From Eucalyptus grandis (lineage: Eukaryota; Streptophyta; Magnoliopsida; Myrtales; Myrtaceae), in the NCBI RefSeq assembly GCF_016545825.1, contig NC_052618.1:1056461-1120460 (forward strand): a stretch of DNA of 64,000 nt. The letters are read 5' to 3'. Made by a program: the position numbers and the translations under genes. This document shows, piece by piece, positions 1 to 11,500 of the stretch (position 1 is the stretch's first letter; every line of letters starts with the position of its first letter). Below the pieces are notes generated by a model. It had not been told where the DNA came from. It saw only the letters and a program-made list of their open reading frames with translations, and did not search any database.

Positions 1-265
1 ATCCCCTTTGCTGCCCATCTTCTTCACCTTTCGGATGCCACACCAGCCGACTTCATCTCTCTCTGTGTTCATTTTCCCTCGCGCCAGCATTGACGCTCTC
101 TGCCCATCTCTTCCACTCACCCTCCCTCTCACTGCCACATAAGCCCACAAACCGAAGCCTTTCGTTGACTGCAACACTTCGGTTTCCTTGTGGCTTTGCT
201 TCAGCAAGCCAATAGCTGCTTCTCCCAGCTCTACCACATTTAGCCATCAACAGAGTCACCCAAAG

Positions 266-322
<57 letters not shown>

Positions 323-710
323 CAGCCCACGTCCCATGAAGCAACAACCCCATGTGTCTGAATCCTCTTCTTTCGATCAACCACACCTAGCAACGAAGAC
401 CGAAGCTACCGTGCATCCCTCGCGACTCAGATGTAGCTACTTCTTTATCCGCGTCTCCTCTTGGCCTCGTGTGACAGTCCAGCCCACCTCCAACAATGGC
501 CCAGCAGTTGGGCCCTTTAAAGTCGTGAGTTTCAGCTTCAACTTCAACAACCAGCCCACAATTCGGCCTATAAGTTTTAGCCAGCTCTTTGAAGCCTACA
601 AAGCAAGCCCAAACCGCAACCAAGCCCAAGCTCGCTCAAGCCTAGCAATTACCGTGGGCTTGCAACCCAAGCAAGTTCATCACATCTATAGCCCATTTGA
701 GTTTTAGGTG
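1..710. other. Left-edge non-coding stretch with a CT microsatellite
   Basis: I see no recognisable gene here. The stretch contains a long CT dinucleotide run at about 269-318. Open frames on both strands are low-complexity (Arg/Glu-rich on minus, Ser/Pro-rich on plus) and match no family I recognise. It may belong to the degraded retrotransposon to its right or be a decayed 5' UTR-like region; the sequence does not decide. Confidence 0.4.
269..318. repeat. (CT)n microsatellite
   Basis: About 25 uninterrupted CT dinucleotides are directly visible. The run explains the Arg/Glu-repeat frame on the opposite strand, which is not a real protein. Confidence 0.95.
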
Positions 711-1119
711 GATATATTAGGATTAGTTAATTTATTTATCCGTTGCATGGTCAATGGTAGCAATTAGCAAATAGAGAGAGCTTTAGGCATTATGACCGAA
801 ATTTTATGTTAATTTATTTATTTTCCGAAAATTAGGCCGAGAGAGCCGACGTAGTACTCTCTATTTAATTATTCGAGCTTTATTTTGTGCTGAATTGATT
901 TAATTGTGATTTTAGGATTTATTTCCTAAATTAATTAATTTTCGTAATTAATGGAAAATTTACCGGGCGTCAGTCTATAGCACCAACAATCTATTTTTGA
1001 TTGCTGAAAGGAGAGGGAAAATCAAAAGTGAAATTATTATAATTTGGCTAAGACCAACCGTGTAGCCATACACGGTTATTTTTATCGGATATGATAAAAA
1101 TGATGAATTGGTTGTATAG

Positions 1120-1460
1120 TGGGAGTGGTATACTATATTGGCCTGGGGGCCCTAAATTATCAACTTTGGGCGAGCATATAAATAGTATACCATAGTATCA
1201 GCTTTCGGTAAGCAATTTATTATCAACTTTGGGCAAGCAATATAATCTTTTTTTTTTTTTTGGTAAAAGGTAATGGGCAAGCAATATAATATATCAGCTT
1301 TGGGCGAGCATATATAGTATACTAAATTGGCATGGGGACCCTAATCTATTAGCTTTGGGCGAGCATATACATAGTATACTATATTATCAACTTTGGGCGA
1401 GTTATACTATCTATAATTTCAGCTTTGGGTGAGCAGTCCTAATTTGATAGGACTTATAGA
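1120..1460 (+). repeat. Short tandem subrepeats inside the LTR-like block (copy A)
   Basis: A motif reading roughly CAACTTTGGGCGAGC followed by ATATA and GTATACTA recurs about six or seven times with point changes and spacer variation. It precedes the copy-A body. A related but different subrepeat set occupies the matching place in copy B. Confidence 0.7.
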
Positions 1461-2049
1461 TAGTATTGAATGTACCGACCAGGGGAAGGTCGTGATCACA
1501 TGTAATCGACTAAGTCAATTGATCAATGTTTCGATCTATGTTGTTTGATTGGGTGCCTATTCAAAATGTGCTACATTGTAGGTGGCATTTGAGACCAAGG
1601 TAAGTCCTATAACTCGTGATGTGCATAAGCAACCCTTATGGCATATGATTTCCTAATCGGGTCTTAAGGGGTGGAACTCACTGAGATGTTGTTTCACCGG
1701 TTATTGTATAATCATTTCAGGTTCTTAGGTGGTGTTGGTGAAGGACCAGGAGCCCCGAAGTTAGAAGGTGAAGCACGAAGAATCGACGTCCTTGTCTAAC
1801 TAGTGAGTTATAGGACAATTCTATTTTGATGAAAGTCGATTCTTTTTGTCGACCTCAGTGTATAAATTTGTGTGTTTATAAAAAGGTCTTTTGTGAAAAA
1901 TTGGTCATACTTTCCTATCCCATTGTTTTATTGTCTAGGGATTATCTTATATGCTTCCACATGTGCATATAAAAATGAAAGGGTCGGTGATGCGTCTTGG
2001 CACGTCGCTACTATATCGACCAGGTAAGGGATGGGTGCATGCCCGAGGA

Positions 2050-2370
2050 TCAAGGCGTGATATTAGCAGAGAGCAATATATTGGTATACTATATCAGCCT
2101 ACGGGCAATATGTCAACTTAGCATAGAGCAGTATACCTTGTTAATTTTGATGGAATATGTTGGTATATTATATCAGCCCATGGGCGATATGACAGCTTAG
2201 CAGAGAGCAGTATACCTTATCAGCTTAGATTGAACACTGTCAGTATACTATATCAACCTATGGGCGATATGGCAGCTTAGCAGAGAGCAGTATACCCGAA
2301 CATCTCATAAACGAGCTATATTATCTATTTATCAACTTAGCAGTGAGCAGTCCTGATATGAATGGACTTT
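2050..2370 (+). repeat. Short tandem subrepeats inside the LTR-like block (copy B)
   Basis: The motif ATATCAGCC, GGGCGATATG, CAGCTTAGCAGAGAGCAG, TATAC recurs about four times. It lies between the two tandem LTR-body copies and is the diverged equivalent of the 1120-1460 subrepeats. Confidence 0.7.
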
Positions 2371-3077
2371 ATAAATAGTATGAGATGAGCCAACCAAGAA
2401 ATGGTCGAGATGACATGTAATCGACTAGGTCGATTGATCAATGATTTGATCTGATGTTATGAATTGATTGATTGATTGATGTGAGATAAGTCATCTGTAA
2501 ATAACGTTGACTTACAAGAAGGAACTGAGGCCAAGGTAAGTCCTCTGACCCGTGTTGTGCTTAGGCAGCCTCTAGAGTGTATTGGCTTCCTAATCAAGTT
2601 TTAGGGGATAGAACTTGCTGAGACGTAGTCTCACTGGTTATTGTATAACCATTTTCAAGTCCTTAGATGGCATTGGTGAATGACTAGAGGCCCAAAGAGT
2701 AGAAGGTAAAGCCCGAAGAATTGACAGCCCTGTTTGATTAGTTAGTCATAGGAAAATTCTCTTTTGATGGAAGTAAATTATTTTCTACAGTATTTGTTTT
2801 ATGAACCGATGGTTTAAAACCTGACTTAACAATTCTCCTTATATATATTTTGCACTATGATTTGCAATGTATATAAGTGTGGTTGTTTTTAAAGCATGAA
2901 ACTTTGGAGTCCTACTTTTCTATCCCATCGTTTTATTGTCTAGGGATTGTTTATATGCTTCCGCACGCGTATTAAAATGAAAGGGTCAGCGGTGTATCCT
3001 GCGACGTCCCTATTAAATCGACCAAGGTGAGGGATGAGTGCGTGCCCGAGGATCGAGGCATAACATCCCTGTTTAAG

Positions 3078-3089
3078 TGGTATTAGAGT
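3078..3089 (+). promoter_or_regulatory. Retrotransposon primer binding site
   Basis: TGGTATTAGAGT matches the plant initiator-Met tRNA-complementary PBS (TGGTATCAGAGC) with two changes. It sits just after the LTR-like block and before gag, as expected for minus-strand priming in Ty3/gypsy elements. Confidence 0.65.
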
Positions 3090-3269
3090 AATGGTTAGGA
3101 ATTGGAGTGATAAGGTGCAATAGACCATGGGATAGTGGTAGAAAGACATTTAAATTCATGTCTGGTGCATGTCGATGGTAGATGATTAGTAAAATTGTTT
3201 GCCGTGTGTTTATCGCTCAACTTCTAATCTAGTGTGGATTTGAAAGACAAGTTTTAGTAGAAAAGACTG

Positions 3270-4057
3270 GACCATGAGCGAGCCGGAGTAGAGAACTCCA
3301 AGTAAAAGAGTTGTTGGGCTTACAGCTCAGGTTAGATCGTTGACTAGGGTTGTTACCTGAGGAGGCAAAGCTAGGGCACCGGCACAGGCTAGTGCTAGTG
3401 GAGTAGCATCACCTCCTATTGGTGCTGGGGTAGTAACCCTTGATGATCCCAGGATCAAAGGGATCATGCGAGTGCTAGAGGTTATGGGTAACCCAATGGA
3501 TCGGCAAGCATAAAATCAAGCCGCCGCTATTGCTACTGTTGCCGCCACTGCTAAGGCCGCCCCTGCTGTAGCACTTGTCACTACACCTGCCGTGGCCCCT
3601 GCTGAAGTTTTGCCAGTAGTTGTGGTCACTAGGAGACTGATCCACAAGTTTGTAGAACAATTCCTGAAGTTGAACCTGTCGAGGTTCACTAGTACAGGGG
3701 ATCCTGAAGCTACGTTGCTCTGGGTACAAGATTTGGATCAGGCATTTGCACTACTGATGTGCAACAAGGAAGAAAAGGTAATACTAGCTGTGTACCAACT
3801 TCAAGGTAACGCCAACATTTGGTGGAGAGCCGCCAAGGATACTGTGTTCCCGGAAGGTGTGGTCCAAGTGTGGGACACCTTCCTCAGAGCTTTTAATGAA
3901 CAGTACTTCTCAGTTACTGCTCGGGAACAAAAGATAGAGGAATTCCAACGTCTTCGCCAGGGAAGTATGACAGTTGACCAATATAGGGTCAAGTTTGCAG
4001 AACTGTCACAGTATACTCCGAGATTGATAGAAGACCCTGAAGAGAAAGCTCGATTTG
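3270..4057 (+). pseudogene. Ty3/gypsy gag (retrotrans_gag domain), broken
   Basis: The open part from about 3520 has an Ala/Val-rich N-terminus followed by a typical plant retrotransposon capsid core. Recognisable elements, in order, are KLNLSRFTSTGDPEAT, the WW pair of NIWWRAAKD, a FNEQYF segment and a Q-G-SMTV-QY block. These are hallmarks of the gag domain of Ty3/gypsy elements. An in-frame TAA near 3511 interrupts the upstream extension. The frame leaves homology near 4057 exactly where sequence that reads on the minus strand as RLP starts. The zinc knuckle and everything downstream are missing. It is a non-functional fragment. Confidence 0.8.
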
Positions 4058-4059
4058 GC

Positions 4060-5549
4060 AAATGCAGTGATCTCCGTCTTCAAAAGGCGATGGAGAACAC
4101 AATGCTTTTGATTTGATGGGGGTGTTTTTGTGTTACCGAGTGGTGCTTTCAGCCAAGATGGGAAGATGTCACTGAACTCATCGTAACTAAGACATAATTT
4201 TGTGCTTGTCAAGTCTAGATGCAAGAGATTGGTTATATTACCAAAACACGATGGCATATTCACAAAAAGATTATTGTAAGAAAGATACACAAACTGGAGT
4301 GAACTCAGTTGACAAATCGAATAGGGAATCTCCCCATTAATCTTATTGGAATGGAGGTCTATGATGATTAATATTTTTAACGAAGTCAAGAAATGGGGGA
4401 ACTTGGTCAAGTTGCAATATGACAACCCCAACCCTTCAAGCATTGGAAATGTATAGTATAGTCTATTATGAGTTAGATTTAGTTCTTGAGAAATATTAAG
4501 CATTCGTAGATTTTTAAGCTTTGTTAAGATTTCAAACTCTACAACCCCGCTCAACTTATTCCCGGCAAGATATACAACTTGAAGTTGCTTGAGATTCCAC
4601 ACTGATGAGGGGATGTGTCCTCTAAATTTGCAATTGCAAAGTTTTAAAATTTTTAAACTCTTCATGTTACCAATTGAATCACGTATTTTTCCTGCAAAAA
4701 CTTGTATTTCTGAGAGACAAGGACACAAGAGGAGCAATCCAATTGGATTGGGGAAGAATCTCATGTATGTTGTGATTGGTAATTATATGGAGAGTTATAA
4801 GGTTGGGTAATCAAAAAATCTTATGAGGAAATATGCCCCTTAAGGAACAACCAGAAATGCTTAAATATGCCAAAGAAGAAGACAAATTGGAAGAGGATAT
4901 TAGTGAAACCATAGACATATCTAAATTATCAAGAACAATCTTTCTCAAATCCGTTGTATTTTGAAGAACATTATGAAGATCGAATTTTCCAACCTGAGAG
5001 TAGAGAACAAGTATGATTCTTTATAATTATTTGAAGGATCAAGTGACACCAGTTTGGAGAGACAAGAGATTTCAATAGGAATGGTGCCAAAAAAGTGCAA
5101 ACTAGAGGGACTCAAATGACTCATTTTTTCAAATGTAGTCAAACTAGGAAAAATGTGTGACCTAGCAAAGTTATCACCGAAAAGGTTCCGGTTTAAAGAT
5201 GGCGAAAGAGAAGGATGGAGCTATTGGAATGGAGAGAACCACAAAGCCAACTGCAAGTAAGATCGAGACCAATGACATAATCAGTGACATTATCGCAAGT
5301 CACACCGTCCCACAAACAGCAATCTACACCCTTGTTCCGTGAGTCTGTCTTTGGATAAGAAGTGACCCCAGCATATTTGTCACAACAATAGTGGGACGCA
5401 TTGCTATCAAGCACGAAGGAATTCTTGAAAAGAAGCAAGCCATGGCGTTGGTCGAGGGAAAATGGGTGAGGCAAAGGGAATGAAGGAATGCTAGAAAGAG
5501 AGGAAACAGAGGAGGACGAATATTCCACACCCCATTTTGCGTTTAGCAT
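4060..5549 (-). pseudogene. Receptor-like protein (LRR-RLP, Cf-9/EIX2 type), N-terminal half, decayed
   Basis: Read from 5549 downward, this encodes the head of an extracellular LRR receptor-like protein, a membrane-anchored pattern or effector receptor lacking a kinase. Visible in order are a signal-peptide region, the LRRNT_2 cap (DQRHGLLLFKNSF, paired CC, then DCCLWDGVTC), an IGLDLTCSWLCGSLHSNSS start of the LRRs, a FGTIPIEISCLSKLVSLD repeat (about 5050), and several LRRs at 4160-4700 (GKIRDSIGNMKSLKILKLCN, IPSSVWNLKQLQVVYLAGN, INGEIPYSICQLSSLQFVYL). The pieces lie in different frames with stops between them, and the signal-peptide region is also out of frame. The gene is therefore broken. 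It ends at a retrotransposon fragment near 4057-4140; the remaining LRRs and the membrane anchor are absent. Its 5' end is the first monomer of the adjoining satellite. Confidence 0.85.
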
Positions 5550-8500
5550 GCGAATGACTTAGGTGGCAGCTAAGAGTGCTCTAACATATATTAAATTCAC
5601 GGTAGGTTTTAGCCTTCGACAAGCCAAGTTATCGACACAAGTCTCTTTGAAAGGTTCGCATAGACTTCTCAAGTTCATCTTATCACTTGCTCTTGAAGCC
5701 GATGAGTTCAACTTGCCTTCCTGGTTGGGAGTTTAGTCAATATCAATCTCATTTTATTTTTGAAGCCCTCCGATATTTCTAATTTTCCCCCTAATTACTA
5801 CCAGACATGCGTTCTTGCAAGGGGTAAAAATTGCTTCACCTTGATTTGGTATCCTGTTAATTTGAAACTTGTCACTTATTGTTTGACATATTTTACATGA
5901 ATCCAACTTTTCCCATTTTTATGGTCTGTAATTTTCAATTGTATTTCATTTGAGTTGTTAACAATCGAGTGTAGAAAATACCAATAAAGACACTTCCCTT
6001 GCTATCAAGCATGAAGGAATTCTTGAAAAGAAGCAAGGCATGGCGCTGGTCGGGGAGGGCAAATGGGTGAGGCAAAGGGAATGAAGGAATGCTAGAAAGA
6101 GAGGAAACAGAGGAGGCCGAAAATTTCCAGGCCTCCCATTTTGCGCTTTAGCATGCGAATGACTTAGGTGGCGGCTGAGAGTGCTCTAACCTATATGAAA
6201 TTCACGGTAGGTATTACCCTTCTAACAAGCCAAGTTATCGACACAAGTCTTCTCTGAAAGGTTCGCATAGACTTCCAAGTTCATCTTATCACTTCCTCTC
6301 GAAGCAGACGAGTTTAACTTGCCTTCCTGGTTGGGAGTTTAGTCAATATCAATCTCATTTTATTTTTGAAGCCCTCCGATATTTCTAATTTTCCCCCTAA
6401 TTACTACCAAACATGCGTTCTTGCAAGGGGTAAAAATTGCTTCACCTTGATTTGGTATCCTCGTAATTTGAAACTTGTCACTTGTTGTTTGACATATTTT
6501 ACATGAATCCAACATTTCCCATTTTTAGGGTCTGTAATTTTCACATGTATTTCATTTGAGTTGTTAACAATTGAGTGTAGAAAAAACCAATAAAGACACT
6601 TGCCTTGCTATCAAGCACGAAAGAATTCTTGAAAAGAAGCAAGGCATGGCGCTGGTCGGGGGCAAATGGGTGAGGCAAAGGGAATGAAGGAATGCTAGAA
6701 AGAGAGGAAACAGACGAGGCCGAAAATTTCAGGCCACCCCGTTTTGCAGTTTAGCATGCGAATGACTTAGGTGGCGGCTGAGAGTGCTCTAACTTATATG
6801 AAATTCACGGTAGGTTTTAGCCTTCTGACAAGCCAAGTTATCGACACAAGTCTTCTCTGAAAGGTTTGCATAGACTTCCAACTTCATCTTATCACTTCCT
6901 CTCGAAGCCAACGAGTTCAACTTGCCTTCCTGTTTGGGACTTTAGTCAATATCAATCTCATTTTATTTTTGAAGCCCTTCGATATTTCTAATTTTCCCCC
7001 TAATTACTACCAGACATGCGTTCTTGCAAGGGGTAAAAATTGCTTCACCTTGATTTGGTATCCCGTTAATTTGAAACTTGTCACTTGTTGTTTAACATAT
7101 TCTAAATGAATCCAACTTTTCCCAGTTTTAGGGTATGTAATTTTCACATGTATTTCATTTGAGTTGTTAACAATTGAGTGTGGAAAATACCAATAAAGAC
7201 ACTTGCCTTGCTATCAAGCACGAAGGAATTCTTGAAAAGAAGCAAGGCATGGCGCTGGTCAGAAGGGCAAATGGGTGAGGCAAAGGGAATGAAGGAATGC
7301 TAGAAAGAGAGGAAACAGAGGAGGCCCAAAATTCCAGGCCACCCCATTTTGAACTTTAGCATGCGAATGACTTAGGTGGCGGCTGAGAGTGCTCTAACTT
7401 ATATGAAATTCAGGGTAGGTTTTAGTCTTCTGACAAGCCAAGTTATCGACACAAGTCTTCTCTGAAAGGTTCGCATAGACTTCCAAGTTCATCTTATCAC
7501 TTCCTCTCGAAGCAGACGAGTTCAACTTGCCTTCCTGGTTGGGAGTTTAGTCAATATCAATCTCATTTTATTTTTGAAGCCCTCCGATATTTCTAATTTT
7601 CCCCTAATTACTACCAGACATGCGTTCTTGCAAGGGGTAAAAATTGCTTCACCTTGATTTGGTATCCCGTTAATTTCAAACTTGTCACTTGTTGTTTAAC
7701 ATATTTTACATGAATACAACTTTTACCATTTTTAGGGTCTGTAATTTTCACATATATTTCATTTGAGATCTTAACAATTGAGTGTAGAAAATACCAATAA
7801 AGACACTTGCCTTGCTATCAAGCACGAAGGAATTCTTGAAAAGAAGCAAGGCATGGCGCTGGTCAGGAGGGCAAATGGGTGAGGCAAAGGGAATGAAGGA
7901 ATGCTAGAAAGAGAGGAAACAGACGAGGCCGAAAATTTCAGGCCACCCCGTTTTGCAGTTTAGCATGCGAATGACTTAGGTGGCGGCTGAGAGTGCTCTA
8001 ACCTATATGAAATTCAAGGTAGGTTTTACCCTTCTAACAAGCCAAGTTATCGACACAAGTCTTCTCGAAGGTTCACATAGACTTCCAAGTTCATCTTATC
8101 ACTTCCTCTCGAAGCGACGAGTTTAACTTGCCTTCCTGGTTGGGAGTTTAGTCAATATCAATCTCATTTTATTTTTGAAGCCCTCCGATATTTTTAATTT
8201 TCCCCCTAATTACTACCAAACATGCGTTCTTGCAAGGGGTAAAAATTGCTTCACCTTGATTTGGTATCCCCGTAATTTGAAACTTGTCACTTGTTGTTTG
8301 ACATATTTTACATGAATCCAACTTTTCCCATTTTTATGGTCTGTAATTTTCGCATGTATTTCATTTGAGTTGTTAACAATTGAGTGTAGAAAATACCAAT
8401 AAAGACATTTGCCTTGCTATTAAGCACGAATGAATTCTTGAAAAGAAGCAAGGCATGGCGCTGGTCAGGAGGGCAAATGGGTGAGGCAAAGGGAATGAAG

Positions 8501-11500
8501 GAATGCTAGAAAGAGAGGAAACAGAGGAGGCCCAAAATTCCAGGCCACCCCATTTTGAAGTTTAGCATGCGAATGACTTAGGTGGCGGCTGAGAGTGCTC
8601 TAACTTATATGAAATTCACGGTAGGTTTTAGCCTTCTGACAAGCCAAGTTATCGACACAAGTCTTCTCTGAAAGGTTCGCATAGACTTCCAAGTTCATCT
8701 TATCACTTCCACTCGAAGCGAACGAGTTCAACTTGGCATCCTCGTTGGGAGTTTTGTCAATATCAATCTCATTTTATTTTTGAACCCTTCGATATTTCTA
8801 ATTTTCCCCCTAATTACTATCAGACATGCGTTCTTGCAAGGGGTAAAAATTGCTTCACCTTGATTTGGTATCCCGTTAATTTGAAACTTATCACTTGTTG
8901 TTTGACATATTTTACAAGAATCCAACTTTTCCCATTTTTAGGGTCTGTAATTTTCCCATGTATTTCATTTGAGATCTTAACAATTGAGTGTAGAAAATAC
9001 CAATAAAGACACTTCCTTGCTATCAAGCACGAAGGAATTCTTGAAAAGAAGCAAGCCATGGCGCTGGTCGGGGCAAATGGGTGAGGCAAAGGAATGAAGG
9101 AATGCTAGAAAGAGAGGAAGCAGAGGAGGCCGAAAATTCCAAGCCACCCCATTTTGAAGTTTAGCATGCGAATGACTTAGGTGGCGGCTGAGAGTGCTCT
9201 AACTTATATGAAATTCACGGTAGGTTTTAGCCTTCTGACAAGCCAAGTTATCGACACAAGTCTTCTCGAAAGGTTCGCATAGACTTCCAAGTTCATCTTA
9301 TCACTTCCTCTCGCAGCGACGAGTTTAACTTGCCTTCTGGTTGGGAGTTTAGTCAATATCAATCTCATTTTATTTTTGAAGCCCTCCGATATTTCTAATT
9401 TTCCCCTAATTACTACCGGACATGCGTTCTTGCAAGGGGTAAAATTGCTTCACCTTGATTTGGTATCCCGTTAATTTCAAACTTGTCATTTGTTGTTTAA
9501 CATATTTTAAATGAATACAACTTTTCCCATTTTTAGGGTCTGTAATTTTCACATATATTTCATTTGAGTTGTTAAGAATTGAGTGTAGAAAATACCAATA
9601 AAGACACTTGCCTTGCTATCAAGCACGAAGGAAATTCTTGAAAAGAAGCAAGCCATGGCGCTAGTCGGGAGGGCAAATGGGTCAGGCAAAGGGAATGAAG
9701 GAATGCTAGAAAGAGAGGAAACAGAGGAGGCCGAAAATTCCAAGCCACCCCATTTTGCGGTTTAGCATGCGAATGACTTAGGTGGCGGCTGAGAGTGCTC
9801 TAACTTATATGAAATTCACAAAGGTTTTACCCTTCGACAAGCCAAGTTATCGACACAAGTCTTCTCGAAAGGTTCGCATAGACTTCCAAGTTCATCTTAT
9901 CACTTCCTCTCGATGCCAACGAGTTCAACTTGCCTTCCTTGTTGGGAGTTTAGTCATTATCAATCTCATTTTATTTTTGAAGCCCTTCGATATTTCTAAT
10001 TTTCCCCCTAATTACTACCAGACATGCGTTCTTGCAAGGGGTAAAAATTGCATCACCTTGATTTGGTATCCCGTTAATTTGAAACTTGTCACTTGTTGTT
10101 TAACATATTTTAAATCAATCCAACTTTTCCCATTTTTAGGGTCTGTAATTTTCACATGTATTTCATTTTAGTTGTTAACAATCGAGTGTAGAAAATACCA
10201 ATAAAGACACTTGCCTTGCTATCAACCACGAAGGAATTCTTGAAAGAAGCAAGGCATGGCGCTGGTCGGGGGCCAAATGGGTGAGGCAAAGGGAATGAAG
10301 GAATGCAAGAAAGAGAGGAAACAGAGGAGGCCGAAAATTCTAGGCCACCCCATTTTGCGCGTTTAGCATGCGAATGACTAAGGTGGCGGCTGAGAGTGCT
10401 CTAACTTATATGAAATTCAGGTTAGGTTTTAGTCTTCGACAAGCTAACTTATCGACACAAGTCTTCTCGAAAGGTTCGCATAGACTTCCAAGTTCATCTT
10501 ATCACTTCCTCTCGAAGCCGACGAGTTCAACTTGTCTTCCTGGTTTGGAGTTTAGTCAATATCAATCTCATTTTATTTTTGAAGCCCTTCGATATTTCTA
10601 ATTTTCCCTCTAATTACTACCAGGCATACATTCTTGCATGGGGTAAAAATTGCTTCACCTTGATTTGGTATCCCGTTAATTTGAAACTTATCACTTGTTG
10701 TTTGACATATTTTACATGAATCCAACTTTTCCCATTTTTAGGGTCTGTAATTTTCCCATGTATTTCATTTTAGTTGTTAACAATTGAGTGTAGAAAATAT
10801 CAATAAAGACACTTGCCTTGCTATCAAGCACGAAGGAATTCTTGAAAAGAAGCAAGCCATGGCGCTGGTCAGGAGGGCAAATGGGTGAGGCAAAGGGAAT
10901 GAAGGAATGCTAGAAAGAGAGGAAACAGACGAGGCCGAAAATTTCCAGGCCACCCCATTTTGCGGTTTAGCATGCGAATGACTTAGGTGGCGGCTGAGAG
11001 TGCTCTAACTTATATGAAATTCACGGTAGGTTTTAGCCTTCTGACAAGCTAGGTTATCGACACAAGTCATCTCTGAAAGGTTCGCATAGACCTCCAAGTT
11101 CATCTTATCACTTCCTCTCGAAGCCGACGAGTTCAACTTGCCTTCCTGGTTGGGAGTTTAGTCAATATCAATCTCATTTTATTTTTGAAGCCCTCCGATA
11201 TTTCTAATTTTCCCTCTAATTACTACCAGACATGCGTTCTTGCAAGGGGTAAAAATTGCTTCACCTTGATTTGGTATCCCGTTAATTTGAAACTTGTCAC
11301 TTGTTGTTTGACATATTTTACATGAATCCAACATTTCCCATTTTTAGGGTCTGTAATTTTCGCATGTATTTCATTTGAGTTGTTAACAATTGAGTGTAGA
11401 AAATACCAATAAAGACACTTGCCTTGCTATCAAGCACGAAGGAATTCTTGAAAAGAAGCAAGGCATGGCGCTGGTCAGGAGGGCAAATGGGTGAGGCAAA

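Larger units (their letters stand above)
711..4057 (+). mobile_element. Truncated Ty3/gypsy-like LTR retrotransposon (LTR, PBS, part of gag)
   Basis: An AT-rich LTR-like block (about 711-3075) is followed by a primer binding site close to the initiator-Met tRNA 3' end (3078-3089) and then by a decayed gag (about 3270-4057). No protease, reverse transcriptase, integrase or second LTR is present. The coding part stops abruptly near 4057, where minus-strand RLP sequence begins. Two diverged tandem copies of about 0.95 kb make up much of the LTR-like block, for example 1463-2064 against 2380-3063. The exact left terminus is not visible. Assignment to Ty3/gypsy rests on the gag type and the PBS. 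Confidence 0.65.

Noticed and set aside
53..337. Arg/Glu-repeat frame on the minus strand
   Set aside because: It is produced by the CT microsatellite at 269-318; there is no homology outside the repeat.
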